Source of the DNA: an uncultured Blautia sp. | GTDB taxonomy: Bacteria; Bacillota; Clostridia; Lachnospirales; Lachnospiraceae | DNA length: 7,147 bases | NCBI GenBank assembly: GCA_902476765.1 | Contig: CABSEJ010000163.1 | Span: 1-7,147 of the forward strand | Reading direction: 5' to 3' | Shown: positions 5,642-7,147 of the stretch, piece by piece | How positions within the stretch are numbered: position 1 is the stretch's first letter | Layout: each line of letters begins with the position of its first letter | Made by a program: the position numbers and the translations under genes | The notes under the pieces: generated by a model | What the model was told of the DNA's origin: nothing | The model's input: only the letters and a program-made list of their open reading frames with translations | The model's database searches: none

Positions 5642-5731
5642 ATAATCTAAGGATACCAGGAGTACACCGTGCGGAGCAATCTGGTATCAAAGGGGTCAAA
5701 ATACCTTTTGACCCCAGCATCATCTAAGGAT
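5642..5731. repeat. Hairpin element flanked by 13-bp direct repeats in the lysR leader
   Basis: ATAATCTAAGGAT (5642-5654) and ATCATCTAAGGAT (5719-5731) match at 12 of 13 positions. Between them are two inverted repeats: GATACCAG (5652-5659) with CTGGTATC (5681-5688), and GGGGTCAAAA (5692-5701), loop TACC, TTTTGACCCC (5706-5715). The TGGTATCAAA (5682-5691) and TTTGACCC (5707-5714) borders also occur around the palindrome at 2885-2926. On the minus strand the second hairpin is followed by only three T, so attenuation is possible but weakly supported. Flanking direct repeats would fit insertion of a small non-coding element or a duplication. Confidence 0.6.
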
Positions 5732-5732
5732 T

Positions 5733-5761
5733 ACTATAAAGGGGGAAGGCCCGGGTGTCAA
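5733..5761 (-). promoter_or_regulatory. Near-consensus sigma-A promoter of the lysR-MFS operon
   Basis: On the minus strand TTGACA (5761-5756), a 17-nt spacer and TATAGT (5738-5733) form a close match to the housekeeping consensus. The expected start is near 5726, about 105 nt before the lysR ATG, so the hairpin element at 5642-5731 would be transcribed as leader RNA. Confidence 0.8.
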
Positions 5762-5816
5762 TGGAGGAATCCAGAAATAATAAAAAAATAAACATATTAG
5801 ATATACTTATTAAAAA

Positions 5817-5842
5817 TATTAGTCATATTCATTTTACTAATA
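5817..5842. promoter_or_regulatory. Inverted repeat overlapping the purL -35 region (possible operator)
   Basis: TATTAGT (5817-5823) and ACTAATA (5836-5842) are exact inverses separated by 12 nt. The right arm overlaps the proposed purL -35. An AT-rich dyad of this shape is compatible with a LysR-type or other dimeric repressor site, but the area is very AT-rich and chance is possible. Confidence 0.35.
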
Positions 5843-5861
5843 ATGAAAACTGTGTTAGACT
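5833..5861 (+). promoter_or_regulatory. Probable purL promoter with extended -10
   Basis: TTTACT (5833-5838) and TAGACT (5856-5861) are separated by 17 nt, with TGT directly before the -10. The block TGTGTTAGACT differs by one base from the one upstream of the helicase gene. The predicted start near 5868 gives a 48-nt leader. No purine riboswitch or PurBox-like sequence is visible. A second -10-like TATAGT at 5867-5872 lacks a good -35. Confidence 0.55.
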
Positions 5862-5888
5862 GATTCTATAGTGTAATACCAAAGCCAT

Positions 5889-5902
5889 TGCCCCAAGGGG
5901 CA
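5889..5902 (+). repeat. Perfect palindrome just upstream of the purL ribosome binding site
   Basis: TGCCCC (5889-5894), AA, GGGGCA (5897-5902) ends one base before AAAGGAG (5904-5910). As RNA it could form a short GC-rich hairpin beside the Shine-Dalgarno; as DNA it could be a binding site. No role is demonstrated. Confidence 0.5.
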
Positions 5903-5915
5903 GAAAGGAGTCTAC

Positions 5916-7147
5916 ATGAGCATAGTTAGACGTGTCTATGTTGAGAAAAAACCGGATTTTGCCGTACAGGCTAAGGAATTGAAGCATGAGATTGAAAGTT
6001 ATCTGGGAATTAAAGACGTTACAGGAGTTCGTGTGTTAATCCGCTATGATGTGGAGGATATTTCGGACCAGGTATTTGAGAAAGCATGCGGCTGTGTGTT
6101 TTCTGAGCCGCCTGTAGATGTGCTGTATAGAGAAGAGCTTGAAGTGAAGGAGGGTTCCAGGGTTTTTTCTGTGGAATATCTTCCGGGACAGTTTGACCAG
6201 AGAGCAGATTCCGCAGTACAGTGTGTGCAGTTTTTAAAGGAGGACGAGAAACCTATCATTCGTTCCGCCACCACCTATGTTATAGAAGGAAATATATCTG
6301 ATGAAGAGCTGGAGGCTATTAAGAACCATTGCATCAACCCGGTGGATTCCAGAGAAGCAGACAGCCGGAAGCCGGAAACCTTGGTGACAAATTTCCAGGA
6401 GCCGGAAGATGTGAAAATTTTTGAAGGGTTCTCAGCCATGGAAGAGGAGGAACTGAAGGCTCTTTACCAGTCCCTGAATCTGGCTATGACTTTTAAGGAT
6501 TTTCTCCATATTCAGAATTATTACAGAAATCAGGAAAAGAGAGACCCGTCAATGACGGAAATCCGTGTGCTGGATACCTATTGGTCAGACCATTGCCGTC
6601 ACACTACATTCTCCACAGAGCTGAAGAACGTTACTTTCGGCGAAGGGGATTATAAGGAGCCTCTGGTAAAAACCTATGAAAAATATTTGGCTGACCGTCA
6701 GGTTATCTATAAAGACAGAGATGACAAGTTTGTCTGCCTTATGGATTTAGCACTTATGGCGATGAAGAAACTGAAGGCAGAAGGCAAGCTTATGGACCAG
6801 GAAGAGTCTGATGAGATTAACGCCTGCTCTATCGTAGTTCCGGTGGATGTAGACGGCAAGGAAGAGGAGTGGTTGATTAATTTTAAAAATGAGACTCACA
6901 ACCATCCTACGGAGATTGAGCCTTTCGGCGGCGCTGCTACCTGTCTGGGCGGAGCTATCCGTGACCCTCTTTCCGGCCGTACTTATGTGTACCAGGCCAT
7001 GCGGGTTACGGGAGCAGCAGACCCAACAGTTTCTGTAAAGGAAACCATGAAAGGCAAGCTGCCTCAGAAGAAGCTGGTTAGAGGAGCAGCTCATGGCTAT
7101 TCTTCCTACGGAAACCAGATTGGTCTGGCTACCGGTTATGTAAAAGA
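5916..7147 (+). CDS. purL: Phosphoribosylformylglycinamidine synthase, N-terminal part (3' end outside window)
   Basis: The first 410 codons, open to the right edge. The enzyme performs the fourth step of purine synthesis, converting FGAR, glutamine and ATP to FGAM in the cytoplasm. The start ATG has AAAGGAG 5 nt upstream. The N-terminus resembles a fused PurS-like domain (about 1-170, including PGQFDQRADSAVQ at 90-102). Next comes the linker region with WSDHCRHTTF (223-232), then the start of the AIRS-like ATP-binding domain with ETHNHPTEIEPFGGAA (326-341) and SSYGNQIGLATGY. The fused PurS-like domain points to the long single-polypeptide form (about 1,250 residues or more, with a C-terminal glutaminase domain) rather than the split PurS/PurL/PurQ form; that C-terminal part cannot be seen here. 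The gene is divergent from lysR. No frameshift or missing motif is visible. Confidence 0.93.
   Translation, partial: MSIVRRVYVEKKPDFAVQAKELKHEIESYLGIKDVTGVRVLIRYDVEDISDQVFEKACGCVFSEPPVDVLYREELEVKEGSRVFSVEYLPGQFDQRADSAVQCVQFLKEDEKPIIRSATTYVIEGNISDEELEAIKNHCINPVDSREADSRKPETLVTNFQEPEDVKIFEGFSAMEEEELKALYQSLNLAMTFKDFLHIQNYYRNQEKRDPSMTEIRVLDTYWSDHCRHTTFSTELKNVTFGEGDYKEPLVKTYEKYLADRQVIYKDRDDKFVCLMDLALMAMKKLKAEGKLMDQEESDEINACSIVVPVDVDGKEEEWLINFKNETHNHPTEIEPFGGAATCLGGAIRDPLSGRTYVYQAMRVTGAADPTVSVKETMKGKLPQKKLVRGAAHGYSSYGNQIGLATGYVK

Noticed and set aside
5862..5915. Purine riboswitch in front of purL
   Set aside because: The leader is only about 48 nt and lacks the conserved purine-riboswitch core and a terminator.
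6044..7094. Minus-strand frames of 76 (6044-6274) and 115 (6747-7094) residues inside purL
   Set aside because: They are antisense to a well-conserved coding region and have no ribosome binding site or family similarity.

Overview
The window looks like a chromosomal segment from a Gram-positive member of the Clostridia, most likely a Lachnospiraceae (Blautia-like) gut anaerobe. This rests on protein style (a long single-chain-type PurL, an XPD-like helicase with an N-terminal nuclease domain, an HPr paralogue), strong AGGAG-type ribosome binding sites, extended -10 promoters and many intergenic palindromes. The genus is an inference; no rRNA or other marker gene is present.

Layout, left to right. 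(1) 1-152: the 3' end of an HPr-family phosphocarrier gene, followed by a strong nested terminator hairpin (159-249). (2) 312-2669 (+): a 785-residue protein joining a RecB/Cas4-like PD-(D/E)XK nuclease domain to an XPD/DinG-type helicase with an iron-sulphur cysteine cluster. Its promoter-like -10 lies only 7 nt before the ATG and no Shine-Dalgarno is visible, so the message may be leaderless. (3) 2670-3010: 341 bp without a gene but packed with consecutive hairpins and repeat modules. (4) 3011-3382 (+): ridA, an imine deaminase, bracketed by two identical 33-bp direct repeats. (5) 3448-3496: a terminator-like hairpin between convergent genes, related in sequence to the first terminator. (6) 5621 down to 3517 (-): a LysR-type regulator and an MFS transporter, joined by a 4-nt ATGA stop/start overlap and read from a near-consensus promoter (TTGACA, 17 nt, TATAGT). 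The leader of this operon holds a small hairpin element flanked by near-identical 13-bp direct repeats. (7) 5916-7147 (+): the 5' third of purL (formylglycinamidine ribonucleotide synthase), divergent from the LysR operon and running off the right edge.

The genes do not form one pathway. PurL is purine synthesis, RidA is metabolite damage control, the helicase-nuclease is probably DNA repair or recombination, and LysR-MFS is a self-contained regulator/transporter unit of unknown substrate. The least explained part is the intergenic DNA. Two hairpin modules, one upstream of ridA and one in the lysR leader, share the same borders but have different cores. A 33-bp module occurs on both sides of ridA, and several perfect palindromes are centred on AA. 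I read these as dispersed extragenic repeat families, possibly transcribed structured RNA. No complete new gene system (defence, CRISPR, toxin-antitoxin, secondary metabolism) is visible.
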